A stretch of DNA of 10,324 bases from Nocardioides sp. Its GTDB lineage: Bacteria; Actinomycetota; Actinomycetes; Propionibacteriales; Nocardioidaceae. A program made the translations under genes and the position numbers. The notes beneath the pieces were generated by a model, which saw nothing but the letters and a program-made list of their open reading frames with translations, ran no database searches and was not told the DNA's origin. Location: assembly GCA_023252065.1 (NCBI GenBank), contig JAHEXO010000035.1, positions 1-10,324 on the forward strand. Reading direction: 5' to 3'. Shown here in pieces: positions 1 to 6,724 of the stretch (the stretch's first letter is position 1; every line of letters starts with the position of its first letter).

Positions 1-587
1 GCGTCGCCCTCGACCCGGTGCGGGTAGTCGATCCCGCACGAGACCCAGGTCAGCTCCAGCGGCTTCAGGCCCTCCGCGAGGCTGCGGCCGAGCCACGTGC
101 GGCGCGAGGTGACGCCCCGCCACGCGGCCCGTTCCGGAGGGGCCGGCCGGGTCAGCCGTACGCCGTCCCGCCAGGCGCCGCTGCCCCGCTCCGCGACGTA
201 CGCCGTCCGGTGCTGCGGCTGCCAGATCCAGCCGCGCACCGACTCGCCGGCCTTCACCTCGCCCACCATCACGGCATGGTCGGGCGAGCCGTGCACGAAG
301 TTCTTGGTGCCGTCGACCGGGTCGACGGTGAACGCGTGGTCGGCCGCCAGGAACGCCGCCATCAGGCCACGCTGCTCGGCGTAGGTCTCCTCGCCGAGGA
401 TCACCGCGTCGGGGTAGGCCGCCCGCAGGGCACGCGTGATCAGCACCTCGGCCTCACGATCCGCGGCCGTGACCAGGTCGCCCGGGCCCTTCTCGTCGAT
501 CTCGTGCGACGTCAGCGACCTGAACCGCGGGTCGATCACCTCGGCCGCGACCTCCTGCATCAGCCGGAGCACGGCGTCGGTTTCCAT
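1..587 (-). CDS. Inositol monophosphatase family protein (3' end outside window)
   Basis: Predicted Mg2+-dependent sugar-phosphate phosphatase of the inositol monophosphatase superfamily (PF00459). The start is ATG at 587, and 195 complete codons lie in the window before it runs off the left edge. Family motifs are visible in order: [11 protein letters not shown] (residues 37-47), GEE with the usual metal-binding glutamates (65-67), and the signature DPVDGTKNF (89-97), whose two aspartates bind the catalytic metals. The later segment SCGIDYPHR (183-191) precedes the expected second metal-binding region with its WD motif, which is not in the window. Members act on inositol-1-phosphate, histidinol phosphate, fructose-1,6-bisphosphate or PAP; the visible part does not decide which. 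There is no convincing Shine-Dalgarno, but a TAAGGT -10 hexamer sits 6 nt upstream of the ATG, so the mRNA may be leaderless. It is divergent from the acyl-CoA ligase gene. The family is confident; the substrate is unknown. Confidence 0.9.
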   Translation of the reverse strand, partial: METDAVLRLMQEVAAEVIDPRFRSLTSHEIDEKGPGDLVTAADREAEVLITRALRAAYPDAVILGEETYAEQRGLMAAFLAADHAFTVDPVDGTKNFVHGSPDHAVMVGEVKAGESVRGWIWQPQHRTAYVAERGSGAWRDGVRLTRPAPPERAAWRGVTSRRTWLGRSLAEGLKPLELTWVSCGIDYPHRVEGD

Positions 588-593
588 CCCGCC

Positions 594-599
594 ACCTTA
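594..599 (-). promoter_or_regulatory. -10 box of the inositol monophosphatase gene, probably leaderless
   Basis: Read on the minus strand this is TAAGGT, matching the actinobacterial TAnnnT -10 consensus. It ends 6 nt before the ATG at 587, the spacing expected if transcription starts on the A of the start codon. No -35 consensus is seen at the right distance, which is common in actinobacteria. Inferred from spacing only. Confidence 0.5.
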
Positions 600-613
600 G
601 GGTCCGCCGGTAG

Positions 614-619
614 TAGGTT
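614..619 (+). promoter_or_regulatory. -10 box of the acyl-CoA ligase gene, probably leaderless
   Basis: TAGGTT matches TAnnnT and ends 7 nt before the ATG at 627, with no Shine-Dalgarno sequence in between. This favours a leaderless transcript and supports 627 as the true start. The opposite-strand -10 box lies only 14 bp away, so each promoter's -35 region falls on the other's -10. Confidence 0.5.
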
Positions 620-626
620 CGCGATC

Positions 627-2288
627 ATGGAGTCCTACGCCAAGGGCGAGACCGACGCGGCCCTGCTCGAGGAGACGATCGGGGCCAACCTCGAGCGCAC
701 GGTCGCGGCGTTCCCCGACCGCGAGGCGATGGTCGAGCTCGCCTCCGGCAGGCGCTGGACCTGGCGCGAGTTCGACCACGACGTCGACCGCCTCGCACGC
801 GGTCTCATCGCGGCCGGCATCGACCAGGGCGATCGGGTCGGCATCTGGGCGCCCAACAGCGCGCGCTGGACGATCACCCAGTACGCCGCGGCCAAGGCAG
901 GTGCGATCCTGGTCAACGTCAACCCGGCCTACCGCACCCACGAGTTCGCCTACGCGATGAACCAGTCCGGCACCAAGCTCCTGGTGGCCGCGACCCGCTT
1001 CAAGACCAGTGACTACCGCGGCATGGTCGAGAAGACGGTGGCGAGCGGCGAGATCACGCCCGGCGTGCTCGAGCGGGTCGTCTACCTCGACACCGACGAC
1101 TGGGACGACCTGGTCGCCGAGGGCGAGCACCTCGACGCCGACGTGCTGAACCGGCGCAAGCACGCCCTCGACCCGAGCGACCCGATCAACATCCAGTACA
1201 CCTCCGGCACCACCGGCCGGCCCAAGGGCGCGACGCTGTCGCATCGCAACATCCTCAACAACGGCTACTTCACCACCGAGCTGATCGACTTCACCGAGCA
1301 CGACCGGCTGTGCATCCCCGTGCCCTTCTACCACTGCTTCGGGATGGTGATGGCCAACCTCGGCTGCACCAGCCACGGGGCGACCATGGTGATCCCTGCG
1401 GAGGGCTTCGACCCCGGCATCACCCTCGAGGCGATCAGCCAGGAGGGGTGCACGGCGGTCTACGGCGTGCCCACGATGTTCATCGCGATGCAGCACCACC
1501 CGTCGTTCGCCGACCACGACCTGTCGACGCTGCGCACCGGGATCATGGCCGGCTCGATCTGCCCGGTCGAGGTGATGAAGCGCTGCGTCAACGACATGCA
1601 CATGGAGGCGGCCTCGATCGCCTACGGCATGACCGAGACCAGCCCCGTGTCGTGCCAGACCCGCGCCGACGACGACCTCGAGCGCCGTACGGCGTCGATC
1701 GGGCGGGTGCACCCCAACGTCGAGATCAAGATCGTCGACCCGGTCACCGGCGAGACCGTCGAGCGTGGGCAGCCCGGTGAGTTCTGCACCCGCGGCTACT
1801 CGGTGATGCTCGGCTACTGGGACGACCCCGAGAAGACCGCCGAGGCCATCGACGCCGACGGGTGGATGCACACCGGCGACCTCGCCGAGATGCGCGACGA
1901 CGGCTACTGCAACATCGTCGGCCGGATCAAGGACATGGTGATCCGCGGCGGGGAGAACGTCTACCCGCGCGAGATCGAGGAGTTCCTCTACGCCCACCCC
2001 GACATCGAGGACGTCCAGGTGATCGGCGTCCCCGACGAGAAGTACGGCGAGGAGCTGGCCGCGTGGATCAAGCTCCGCGAGGGCGCCGACCCCCTCGACG
2101 CCGACGCCGTCCGCGCCTACGCGACGGGCAAGCTGGCCCACTACAAGATCCCGCGCTACGTCCTGCTGGTCGACGAGTTCCCGATGACCGTGACCGGCAA
2201 GATCCGCAAGGTCCAGATGCGCGAGGAGACCGCCGCCCAGCTGGGCCTGACCGGCACCGGCCACGGCCCCGGCCCGAGGGGCACGTAG
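627..2288 (+). CDS. Acyl-CoA ligase (AMP-binding, ACSF2/FadD-type)
   Basis: A 553-residue ATP-dependent fatty acyl-CoA synthetase: it activates a carboxylic acid to acyl-AMP and then forms the CoA thioester. All core motifs of the adenylate-forming family are present: the phosphate-binding loop [10 protein letters not shown] (191-200), the aromatic/adenine motif YGMTE (333-337), TGD (416-418), the hinge region [16 protein letters not shown] (432-447), and the C-terminal catalytic lysine in TGK (K525). Length and the [24 protein letters not shown] core resemble the ACSF2 group of medium-chain acyl-CoA ligases more than the classical long-chain FadD; the exact chain length cannot be read off. 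The reading frame stays open upstream to position 18, but that part is antisense to the phosphatase gene. ATG 627 is preferred because homology begins there and a -10 box lies 7 nt upstream. No partner genes of beta-oxidation are adjacent. Confidence 0.93.
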   Translation: MESYAKGETDAALLEETIGANLERTVAAFPDREAMVELASGRRWTWREFDHDVDRLARGLIAAGIDQGDRVGIWAPNSARWTITQYAAAKAGAILVNVNPAYRTHEFAYAMNQSGTKLLVAATRFKTSDYRGMVEKTVASGEITPGVLERVVYLDTDDWDDLVAEGEHLDADVLNRRKHALDPSDPINIQYTSGTTGRPKGATLSHRNILNNGYFTTELIDFTEHDRLCIPVPFYHCFGMVMANLGCTSHGATMVIPAEGFDPGITLEAISQEGCTAVYGVPTMFIAMQHHPSFADHDLSTLRTGIMAGSICPVEVMKRCVNDMHMEAASIAYGMTETSPVSCQTRADDDLERRTASIGRVHPNVEIKIVDPVTGETVERGQPGEFCTRGYSVMLGYWDDPEKTAEAIDADGWMHTGDLAEMRDDGYCNIVGRIKDMVIRGGENVYPREIEEFLYAHPDIEDVQVIGVPDEKYGEELAAWIKLREGADPLDADAVRAYATGKLAHYKIPRYVLLVDEFPMTVTGKIRKVQMREETAAQLGLTGTGHGPGPRGT

Positions 2289-2296
2289 GCGTCTAA

Positions 2297-2366
2297 GAAA
2301 CCGCTGGACGAATCGGAGGTCGCTCCGTGGCTGAGGCCCCTTCTCCAGCGGTTTCCCGTTTGGGAA
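2297..2366. other. Structured intergenic element: branched inverted repeat
   Basis: In the 237 bp between the acyl-CoA ligase and the DUF885 gene, GAAACCGCTGGA (2297-2308) is perfectly complementary to TCCAGCGGTTTC (2344-2355). The enclosed 35 nt contain two more perfect hairpins: CGGAG/CTCCG (2314-2318 and 2323-2327, 4-nt loop) and GGC/GCC (2329-2331 and 2336-2338). The result is a three-way-junction fold. A further hairpin, TTCCC/GGGAA (2353-2357 and 2362-2366), shares bases with the 3' arm of the large stem, so the two are mutually exclusive. The element begins 8 nt after the ligase stop, so it could be a terminator, though no T-tract follows. A small RNA, an attenuator-like leader or a dispersed repeat are alternatives. 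I do not recognise a named RNA family. Confidence 0.45.
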
Positions 2367-2455
2367 GTCCCACCCGAAAGACCCCGGCGTGCGGGTCGTA
2401 CCACGTCGCCGGCGGCGGGCCTGGACGGACGTCGACGAGGGTGCCGGGATCCCGC

Positions 2456-2485
2456 CTGACGAGTGACGCCGGAGCGGGCTAGGTT
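2456..2485 (+). promoter_or_regulatory. Predicted promoter of the DUF885 gene
   Basis: CTGACG (2456-2461) as -35 and TAGGTT (2480-2485) as -10 are separated by 18 bp. The predicted start of transcription near 2492 leaves a leader of about 34 nt that carries the Shine-Dalgarno sequence. A 10-bp palindrome, CGGGATCCCG (2445-2454), abuts the -35 and could be an operator, though it may be chance in GC-rich DNA. Confidence 0.5.
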
Positions 2486-2511
2486 GGCTGGACCGACCAC
2501 CACCCCACCTC

Positions 2512-2518
2512 GGAAGGA
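2512..2518 (+). promoter_or_regulatory. Ribosome binding site selecting the GTG start at 2526
   Basis: GGAAGGA lies 7 nt upstream of GTG 2526. It decides the start, because the frame is open further upstream to an ATG at 2463 that would lie before the predicted -10 box. Confidence 0.65.
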
Positions 2519-2525
2519 CCCCGGC

Positions 2526-4181
2526 GTGAACGACGATCTCGCACGTTTGGCGGACGACTACTGGCAGGCGATCCTCGACGAGGAGCCGACCTGGCGACAC
2601 ATGCTCGGAGACTACTCCGACGTGGGGCGCTACGAGGACGCCTCCCGGGCCCACCAGGAGGCCTACGCCAGGACACTCCGCGACTTCGCCGCCCGCGCCG
2701 ACGCCGTGGACGAGACCGGCCTCGACGAGCAGGAGCGGCTGACGCGTGGCGTCGTCGCGTCGTCGGCCATCGCCTCCGCCGACCTGATCGAGACCCCGAT
2801 CAGCGGGCTCGCCACCGACCCCGTGCACGGGCTGCAGGGCACGCTGCCACTGCTGATGGGCCTGCTCGCCGTGCCCGACGACGACGTCGCCGGTGCGATG
2901 CCGGCCAAGCTGGCCGGGGTCGGTGCCCACTTCCGGCAGATGGGCGACCGGATCCGCGAGAGCGTCCCCCAGGGCTGGGTGGCCGCCGAGTTCGCCGTCA
3001 CCGAGACGATGGCGCAGGTCGAGGCCGCCCTCGCCGTACCGCCGGCCGACGACCCGGTGCTGGCTGCGGTCAAGCAGGGTCCAGGCGTCGACGCCGACCG
3101 GCTCCGGGCCGCCCTCCAGGAGGCGGTCGAGCACGACCTCCGCCCCGGTCTCGAGGCCTACCGAGACGCCCTCCGCGACGTAGCACTGCCTCAGGCACGC
3201 AGCGAGGAGCGCTGCGGCTTGTCCTGGCTCCCCGGCGGCGAGGAGGCCTACGACGCCACGCTGCGCTACTTCACGACCACCGGCAGGAGTGCCCAGGAGA
3301 TCCACGAGATCGGCCTCGCCCAGGTGGCCAAGCTGGCCGACGAGTACCGAGCACTCGGCCCCGAGGTCGTCGGCACCGACGACCTCCAGGAGATCTTCGA
3401 GGCGATGCGCACCGACCCCAAGCTCCACTTCGAGCACGGCGACGAGCTGGTCGAGCAGTCCCGGGTCGCGCTGGCCCGCGCCGAGGCCGCCATGGCCGAC
3501 TGGTTCGAGCTCGTCCCGCAGGCACCATGCGCCGTCGAGGGCACCCGGGTCGGGGCGAAGGCCTTCTACTTCCCGCCGGCCACCGACGGCTCCCGTGGTG
3601 GCACGTTCTTCGTCAACACCTCGGACCCCGAGACCTGGGGGCGCTTCGAGCTCGAGGCGATGGCCTTCCACGAGGGCGTGCCCGGCCACCACCTCCAGCT
3701 CGCGATCGCGGCCGAGCTGCCCGACTCGATGCCGGAGTTCCGCAAGCACCTCCACAACTCGGCGTACGCCGAGGGCTGGGGCCTCTACACCGAGCGGCTC
3801 TCCGACGAGATGGGTCTCTACTCGGCGTCGGTCGACCGGATGGGCATGTACAGCGCCGACTCGATGCGGGCCTGCCGGCTCGTGGTCGACACCGGCCTGC
3901 ACGCCCTGGGATGGAGCCGGCACCAGGCGATCGACTACATGGTCGCCAACAGCCCGCTGACCGAGGGCGTGTGCCGTCCCGAGGTCGACCGCTACATCTG
4001 CAGCCCCGGGCAGGCCACCTCCTACATGATCGGCCGGCTGGAGATCCAGCGGATGCGGCGTGAGGCCGAGCAGCGGCAGGGCGACGGCTTCGACATCAAG
4101 AAGTTCCACTCGGCGGTGCTGGAGAGCGGCTCGATGCCGCTCGACGTGCTCGACCGGCTGGTCGCCGCCCAGCTCCCCTGA
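2526..4181 (+). CDS. DUF885 family protein, putative metallopeptidase
   Basis: A 551-residue protein of the DUF885 family (PF05960), starting at GTG 2526. No signal peptide or membrane segment is evident, so it is probably cytoplasmic. The mark of the family is HEGVPGHHLQ (residues 382-391), a HExxxGHH motif that looks like a metal-binding active site, followed 34 residues after the first histidine by AEGWGLY, whose glutamate (E416) is a likely third ligand. The C-terminus (CSPGQATSYMIG and a following basic helix) is also typical of the family. DUF885 proteins are usually annotated as uncharacterised or as putative peptidases; the substrate is unknown. The gene has its own promoter and ribosome binding site. 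It converges on gatD with only 15 bp between the stop codons, so its terminator must lie inside gatD; a strong hairpin is found there at 4214-4237. Confidence 0.88.
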   Translation: MNDDLARLADDYWQAILDEEPTWRHMLGDYSDVGRYEDASRAHQEAYARTLRDFAARADAVDETGLDEQERLTRGVVASSAIASADLIETPISGLATDPVHGLQGTLPLLMGLLAVPDDDVAGAMPAKLAGVGAHFRQMGDRIRESVPQGWVAAEFAVTETMAQVEAALAVPPADDPVLAAVKQGPGVDADRLRAALQEAVEHDLRPGLEAYRDALRDVALPQARSEERCGLSWLPGGEEAYDATLRYFTTTGRSAQEIHEIGLAQVAKLADEYRALGPEVVGTDDLQEIFEAMRTDPKLHFEHGDELVEQSRVALARAEAAMADWFELVPQAPCAVEGTRVGAKAFYFPPATDGSRGGTFFVNTSDPETWGRFELEAMAFHEGVPGHHLQLAIAAELPDSMPEFRKHLHNSAYAEGWGLYTERLSDEMGLYSASVDRMGMYSADSMRACRLVVDTGLHALGWSRHQAIDYMVANSPLTEGVCRPEVDRYICSPGQATSYMIGRLEIQRMRREAEQRQGDGFDIKKFHSAVLESGSMPLDVLDRLVAAQLP

Positions 4182-4196
4182 GCAGGCAGCGCGCCC

Positions 4197-4943
4197 TCAG
4201 TGACGGAGCAGTCGGCGTCGGCCCCCGGGCCGGCGCCGCGGGTCCGCGGCGTCCAGTCGCTCCTCGCGCAGCTGCTCGGTGATCTCGCGGTCGACCGCGG
4301 CCAGCGGCCCGGTGACCCGCTCGAGCACGGTGTCGGCGAGGGCCGGGTTGCGCACCAGGACCGGCCCATGGAGGTACGTCGCCATGACGTTGCCCTGCTG
4401 CACCCCCTCGGTGCGCCCGTCGCCGTTGCCCACCCCGGCGACCAGGGTGCCGAGCGGTCGCGCCTGCGGACCCACCACGGCGGTGCCCCGGTGGTTCTCG
4501 AAGCCGGTCAGGGTCGGCACGCCGGCCAGGCCGACCGGCTCGATCACGATCTCACCGACGGCGCGCTCGTCGAGACGGTCGCAGGTGGCGTCGAGCACGC
4601 CGAGCCCGGACTCGGGTCGGCCCTCGAGACCGAGGAACGTGCGCGAGAGCAGCTGCAGACCGGCGCAGACAGCGAAGCACGGAGCCGTGCCACCGAAGAT
4701 CGACGCAGCCCGGTCGTCGGCGAGCATCGCCCGGGCCGCCAGGAGCTGGGTGGCGTCCTCACCGCCCCCGATGACGTACACGTCGCCGTGGGTCGGCAGA
4801 GGCTGGTCCACGGTCACGTCCAGGATCTCGGTCGCGAGGTCGCGGAGGCGGGCCCGGTAGGCGAGCGCGAGCACGTTGCCACGATCGCCGTACGTCCCCA
4901 GCAGGTCGGGGTAGACGTGGACGATCACCACAGGGTCAGCCAC
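4197..4943 (-). CDS. gatD: Lipid II isoglutaminyl synthase, glutamine amidotransferase subunit GatD
   Basis: A 248-residue class I (triad-type) glutaminase of the CobB/CobQ-like family. It releases ammonia from glutamine and passes it to MurT, which amidates the alpha-carboxyl of D-glutamate in lipid II to give D-isoglutamine. Visible features are the N-terminal YPDLLGTYGDRGN segment (11-23), the oxyanion-loop region VIGGGED (57-63), the nucleophile cysteine C93 in FAVCAGLQLL, GFENHRG (147-153), and the catalytic histidine H192 in YLHGPVLVRNP. The third triad residue is supplied by MurT in the studied Staphylococcus enzyme. The start is GTG 4943, overlapping the murT stop by 8 nt, with AGAGGAG (4954-4960) 10 nt upstream; the two genes are translationally coupled. 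The tail after about residue 232 is very arginine-rich and overlaps a terminator-like hairpin. Assignment is firm because of the adjacent murT. Confidence 0.94.
   Translation of the reverse strand: MADPVVIVHVYPDLLGTYGDRGNVLALAYRARLRDLATEILDVTVDQPLPTHGDVYVIGGGEDATQLLAARAMLADDRAASIFGGTAPCFAVCAGLQLLSRTFLGLEGRPESGLGVLDATCDRLDERAVGEIVIEPVGLAGVPTLTGFENHRGTAVVGPQARPLGTLVAGVGNGDGRTEGVQQGNVMATYLHGPVLVRNPALADTVLERVTGPLAAVDREITEQLREERLDAADPRRRPGGRRRLLRH
4214..4237. terminator. GC-only hairpin downstream of the DUF885 gene, inside the gatD 3' end
   Basis: Positions 4214-4224 pair with 4227-4237: ten Watson-Crick pairs and one G-U as written on the plus strand. The two-base apex means the last pair would open into a 4-nt loop. 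It starts 32 nt after the DUF885 stop. There is no T-tract, as is usual for actinobacterial hairpin terminators. The same bases encode the arginine-rich tail of GatD, so codon bias could also explain the symmetry. Confidence 0.4.
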
Positions 4944-6192
4944 GGAGTCCCAGCTCCTCTCGGGTGGACTGGAAGGCGGTGTAGTTGCCCACCACGTCGA
5001 CGCGGCCCGCGGGCAGCTGCGGCAGGACGCTGAGCAGGCCCGTCGGGGCGCGCCGAGCCTCGACGCCGTCGACGGCCAGCCGGGCCAGCAGGTCGGTGGC
5101 GCGGCGCCCGGTCACCCAGACCGTGCGGCCGCGTAGCGCGGTGAACGACACGTCGTAGAGCCACGAGGGGTCGCGCCCGTCGACTCCCCCGGCGTTGAAG
5201 CACAGCACCACCGGGTGCCGGTCGGGCTCCAGCAGCACCATCACCTCCAGCCAGCCGGCGGGGTTCTTGGCCAGCATCAGCCGCAGGTCGTGGTCGCCGT
5301 GACGCACCTGCTCGAAGCGCCCGGACACCGCCGGCACCGTCGCCACCCGCCGGGCGGCCTCGGCGAGCGGTATGCCGTCGATGTGCGCCGTCGCGATCGC
5401 CAGGGCGGCGTTGCCGAGGTTGAAGCGGCCGGGGATGCCCAGCTCGAGCTCGACCTGTGCGCCGTCCGGACCGTGCAGGGTCGCCCCGTCGAGCCAGAGA
5501 TCGAGGGCGGGGCGGCGGAAGTCGCAGCCCGTGCAGTGCCAGCCGTCCTCCTCGTGCAGCACGCGGGCCCCGCACGACGGGCAGACCAGGGAGTCCTGGG
5601 TCCACGACATGTGCGCGCCGACCCACACCTGCCGGTCGGCCGCCATCGCGGCCCAGACGATGGCGGGGTCGTCCGCGTTCGCCACGACCAGCGGCACGCC
5701 GTCCAAGGCTGTGCGCCACGCGCGCGACACCGACCCCACCTCGTGGTGCCGGGAGAGCTGGTCGCGCGAGAGGTTGCTGATCAGGACGCTGACCGGCCGG
5801 GTCTGGGTGATCACCCAGGGCAGCCAGCCCTCATCGGTCTCGAGGACCATCCGGGCGTTGTCGAGGGCCGCCAGCGTGCCGGCGATGCCGACCGAGGTGT
5901 TGGCGCCGCCACGGTTGCTCCCGACCAGCCGGTCGCCGCCGAGCGCGGCCGTGAGCAGGCCCGTGGTCGTCGTCTTCCCGTTGGTGCCGCTGACCAGAGT
6001 GATCCGTCTGCCCGCGCTCAGCTCTGCGGCCGCCGACGGTGCGGCCTTGAGCAGGACCCGGCCCCCGATCACGTTCCCGGAGCCGCCGCGGAGTCGGCGT
6101 GCTAGCACCGCCGCGGCCCGGGCCGCGGTGCGGGCGACCCGGACGCGCGGCGTGAGGCTCACCGGCGAAGTCAAGGCATTGATGTCTGCCAT
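4936..6192 (-). CDS. murT: Lipid II isoglutaminyl synthase, Mur ligase subunit MurT
   Basis: A 418-residue cytoplasmic Mur-ligase-like protein. It activates the alpha-carboxyl of D-Glu in lipid II with ATP and uses the ammonia from GatD. Seen in order: an N-terminal helix region, the ATP-binding loop GTNGKTTT (69-76), the Mur central-domain segment NLSRDQLSRHHEV (140-152), and a four-cysteine zinc ribbon CPSC...CTGC (C204, C207, C220, C223) inserted in the central domain as known for MurT. The C-terminal MurT/DUF1727 domain follows, with DPSWLYD (341-347), the region expected to hold the aspartate that completes the GatD triad. ATG 6192 (MADINALTS) is the best in-frame start, but its only consensus ribosome site is 24 nt upstream and serves a short out-of-frame ORF instead. 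Upstream in-frame GTG 6237 lacks any ribosome site. Forms an operon with gatD. Confidence 0.93.
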   Translation of the reverse strand: MADINALTSPVSLTPRVRVARTAARAAAVLARRLRGGSGNVIGGRVLLKAAPSAAAELSAGRRITLVSGTNGKTTTTGLLTAALGGDRLVGSNRGGANTSVGIAGTLAALDNARMVLETDEGWLPWVITQTRPVSVLISNLSRDQLSRHHEVGSVSRAWRTALDGVPLVVANADDPAIVWAAMAADRQVWVGAHMSWTQDSLVCPSCGARVLHEEDGWHCTGCDFRRPALDLWLDGATLHGPDGAQVELELGIPGRFNLGNAALAIATAHIDGIPLAEAARRVATVPAVSGRFEQVRHGDHDLRLMLAKNPAGWLEVMVLLEPDRHPVVLCFNAGGVDGRDPSWLYDVSFTALRGRTVWVTGRRATDLLARLAVDGVEARRAPTGLLSVLPQLPAGRVDVVGNYTAFQSTREELGLRG

Positions 6193-6209
6193 ACGCCTGA
6201 CCGTCTCAT
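6171..6209 (-). CDS. Possible 12-codon upstream ORF overlapping the murT start
   Basis: ATG 6209 opens a 12-residue reading frame (MRRSGVWQTSMP) ending at TGA 6171-6173. It is in a different frame from murT and overlaps the murT start by 22 nt. It has the best ribosome binding site of the window, AGGAGG, 7 nt upstream. It could couple or limit murT translation. Alternatively the MurT start is misread because of an indel, or the ribosome site works at a distance. There is no evidence that the peptide itself matters. Confidence 0.3.
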   Translation of the reverse strand: MRRSGVWQTSMP

Positions 6210-6216
6210 GCCACTC

Positions 6217-6222
6217 CCTCCT
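6217..6222 (-). promoter_or_regulatory. Consensus Shine-Dalgarno aimed at the murT upstream ORF
   Basis: Read on the minus strand this is AGGAGG within GAGGAGGAGGGAG. It is 7 nt from ATG 6209, which is ideal spacing, but 24 nt from the murT ATG 6192, which is too far for normal initiation. Confidence 0.55.
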
Positions 6223-6238
6223 CCTCGAACGCGGCACG

Positions 6239-6248
6239 CAACCGGTTG
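6239..6248. promoter_or_regulatory. 10-bp palindrome between murT and the cold-shock gene
   Basis: CAACCGGTTG is a perfect palindrome in the 136-bp divergent region. It overlaps the predicted -35 (TTGGCG, 6246-6251) of the cold-shock gene and lies upstream of murT, so it could bind a regulator of either gene. A palindrome of this length can also occur by chance. Confidence 0.2.
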
Positions 6249-6276
6249 GCGCCCCCTGGGGCGGGCCGCCTAGGCT
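6246..6276 (+). promoter_or_regulatory. Predicted promoter of the cold-shock-domain gene
   Basis: TTGGCG (6246-6251) and TAGGCT (6271-6276) are separated by 19 bp. The -10 fits TAnnnT. Transcription would start about 7 nt downstream, near 6283, exactly where the 5' hairpin begins. Confidence 0.45.
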
Positions 6277-6282
6277 GGGCGT

Positions 6283-6307
6283 GGCCCGGACGGAATGCGT
6301 CCGGGCC
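6283..6307 (+). promoter_or_regulatory. 5'-terminal hairpin in the cold-shock gene leader
   Basis: GGCCCGGACG (6283-6292) and CGTCCGGGCC (6298-6307) form a perfect 10-bp stem with a 5-nt GAATG loop. It lies between the predicted -10 box and the ribosome site, 7 nt before GGAGAGGG (6315-6322). It may stabilise the mRNA or act in cold-shock leader regulation. It does not itself cover the ribosome site. Confidence 0.5.
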
Positions 6308-6328
6308 GCCGTGTGGAGAGGGATGGAC

Positions 6329-6724
6329 GTGCCGAACGGCAAGGTGAAGTGGTTCGACGCCGAGAAGGGTTTCGGCTTCCTGTCGCAGGAGGACGGGCCC
6401 GACGTCTACGTGCACGCAGACGCGCTGCCCGAGGGCGTGACCACGCTCAAGGCGGGCACCCGGGTCGAGTTCGGCATCGCCCAGGGGCGACGCGGCGACC
6501 AGGCCCTGCAGGTGCGGGTCGTCGACACCCCGGTGTCGGTGGTGCGCAACCAGTCGCACGCGCGCCGCAAGTCGCCTGAGGAGATGGCCCCGATCGTCGA
6601 AGACCTGATCCGCCTGCTCGACGGCGTCGGCGAGGCCTACCGCCACGGCCGCCACCCCGACGCCCGCCAGGCCAAGCCCACCGCCAAGCTGCTCCGCGCC
6701 CTGGCCGACGAGCTCGAGCTCTAG
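6329..6724 (+). CDS. Cold-shock-domain protein with C-terminal extension
   Basis: A 131-residue protein whose first 66 residues are a cold-shock domain (PF00313) that binds single-stranded RNA or DNA. Visible are GKVKWFD (4-10), the RNP1-type motif KGFGFLS (13-19) and the RNP2-type motif DVYVHA (25-30). Classical Csp proteins end at about 67-70 residues. Here roughly 60 more follow: a basic linker (NQSHARRKS), then a predicted helical segment EEMAPIVEDLIRLLDGVGE and a lysine/leucine-rich end. I know this longer form from actinobacteria but not its role. GTG 6329 is preferred over ATG 6323 because GGAGAGGG (6315-6322) is 6 nt from the GTG and directly abuts the ATG. Its TAG stop overlaps the stop of the convergent MFS gene in the sequence CTAG. 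A role as RNA chaperone is inferred from the domain. Confidence 0.9.
   Translation: MPNGKVKWFDAEKGFGFLSQEDGPDVYVHADALPEGVTTLKAGTRVEFGIAQGRRGDQALQVRVVDTPVSVVRNQSHARRKSPEEMAPIVEDLIRLLDGVGEAYRHGRHPDARQAKPTAKLLRALADELEL

Noticed and set aside
18..626. N-terminal extension of the acyl-CoA ligase frame
   Set aside because: It is antisense to the inositol monophosphatase gene, which carries clear family motifs, and ligase homology begins at ATG 627.
1683..1694. 12-bp palindrome CGCCGTACGGCG and other CGTACG sites (near 157, 197, 7598, 7997)
   Set aside because: They lie inside coding sequence and reflect favoured codons in high-GC DNA; there is no spacing or placement pattern suggesting regulation.
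597..4109. A very long open frame on the minus strand (1170 codons) across the ligase and DUF885 genes
   Set aside because: It is antisense to two well-supported genes with recognised motifs, crosses a promoter region, and its translation is low-complexity (Val/Gly/Asp/His/Arg-rich), as expected from the mirror frame of high-GC genes.
4200..5033. Plus-strand open frame of 277 codons opposite gatD
   Set aside because: It is a mirror frame of gatD and the murT 3' end, with no recognisable domain and composition typical of shadow frames.
6193..6342. Upstream extension of the murT frame to 6342
   Set aside because: It would run through the cold-shock gene start and leader; no ribosome site supports the earlier starts.
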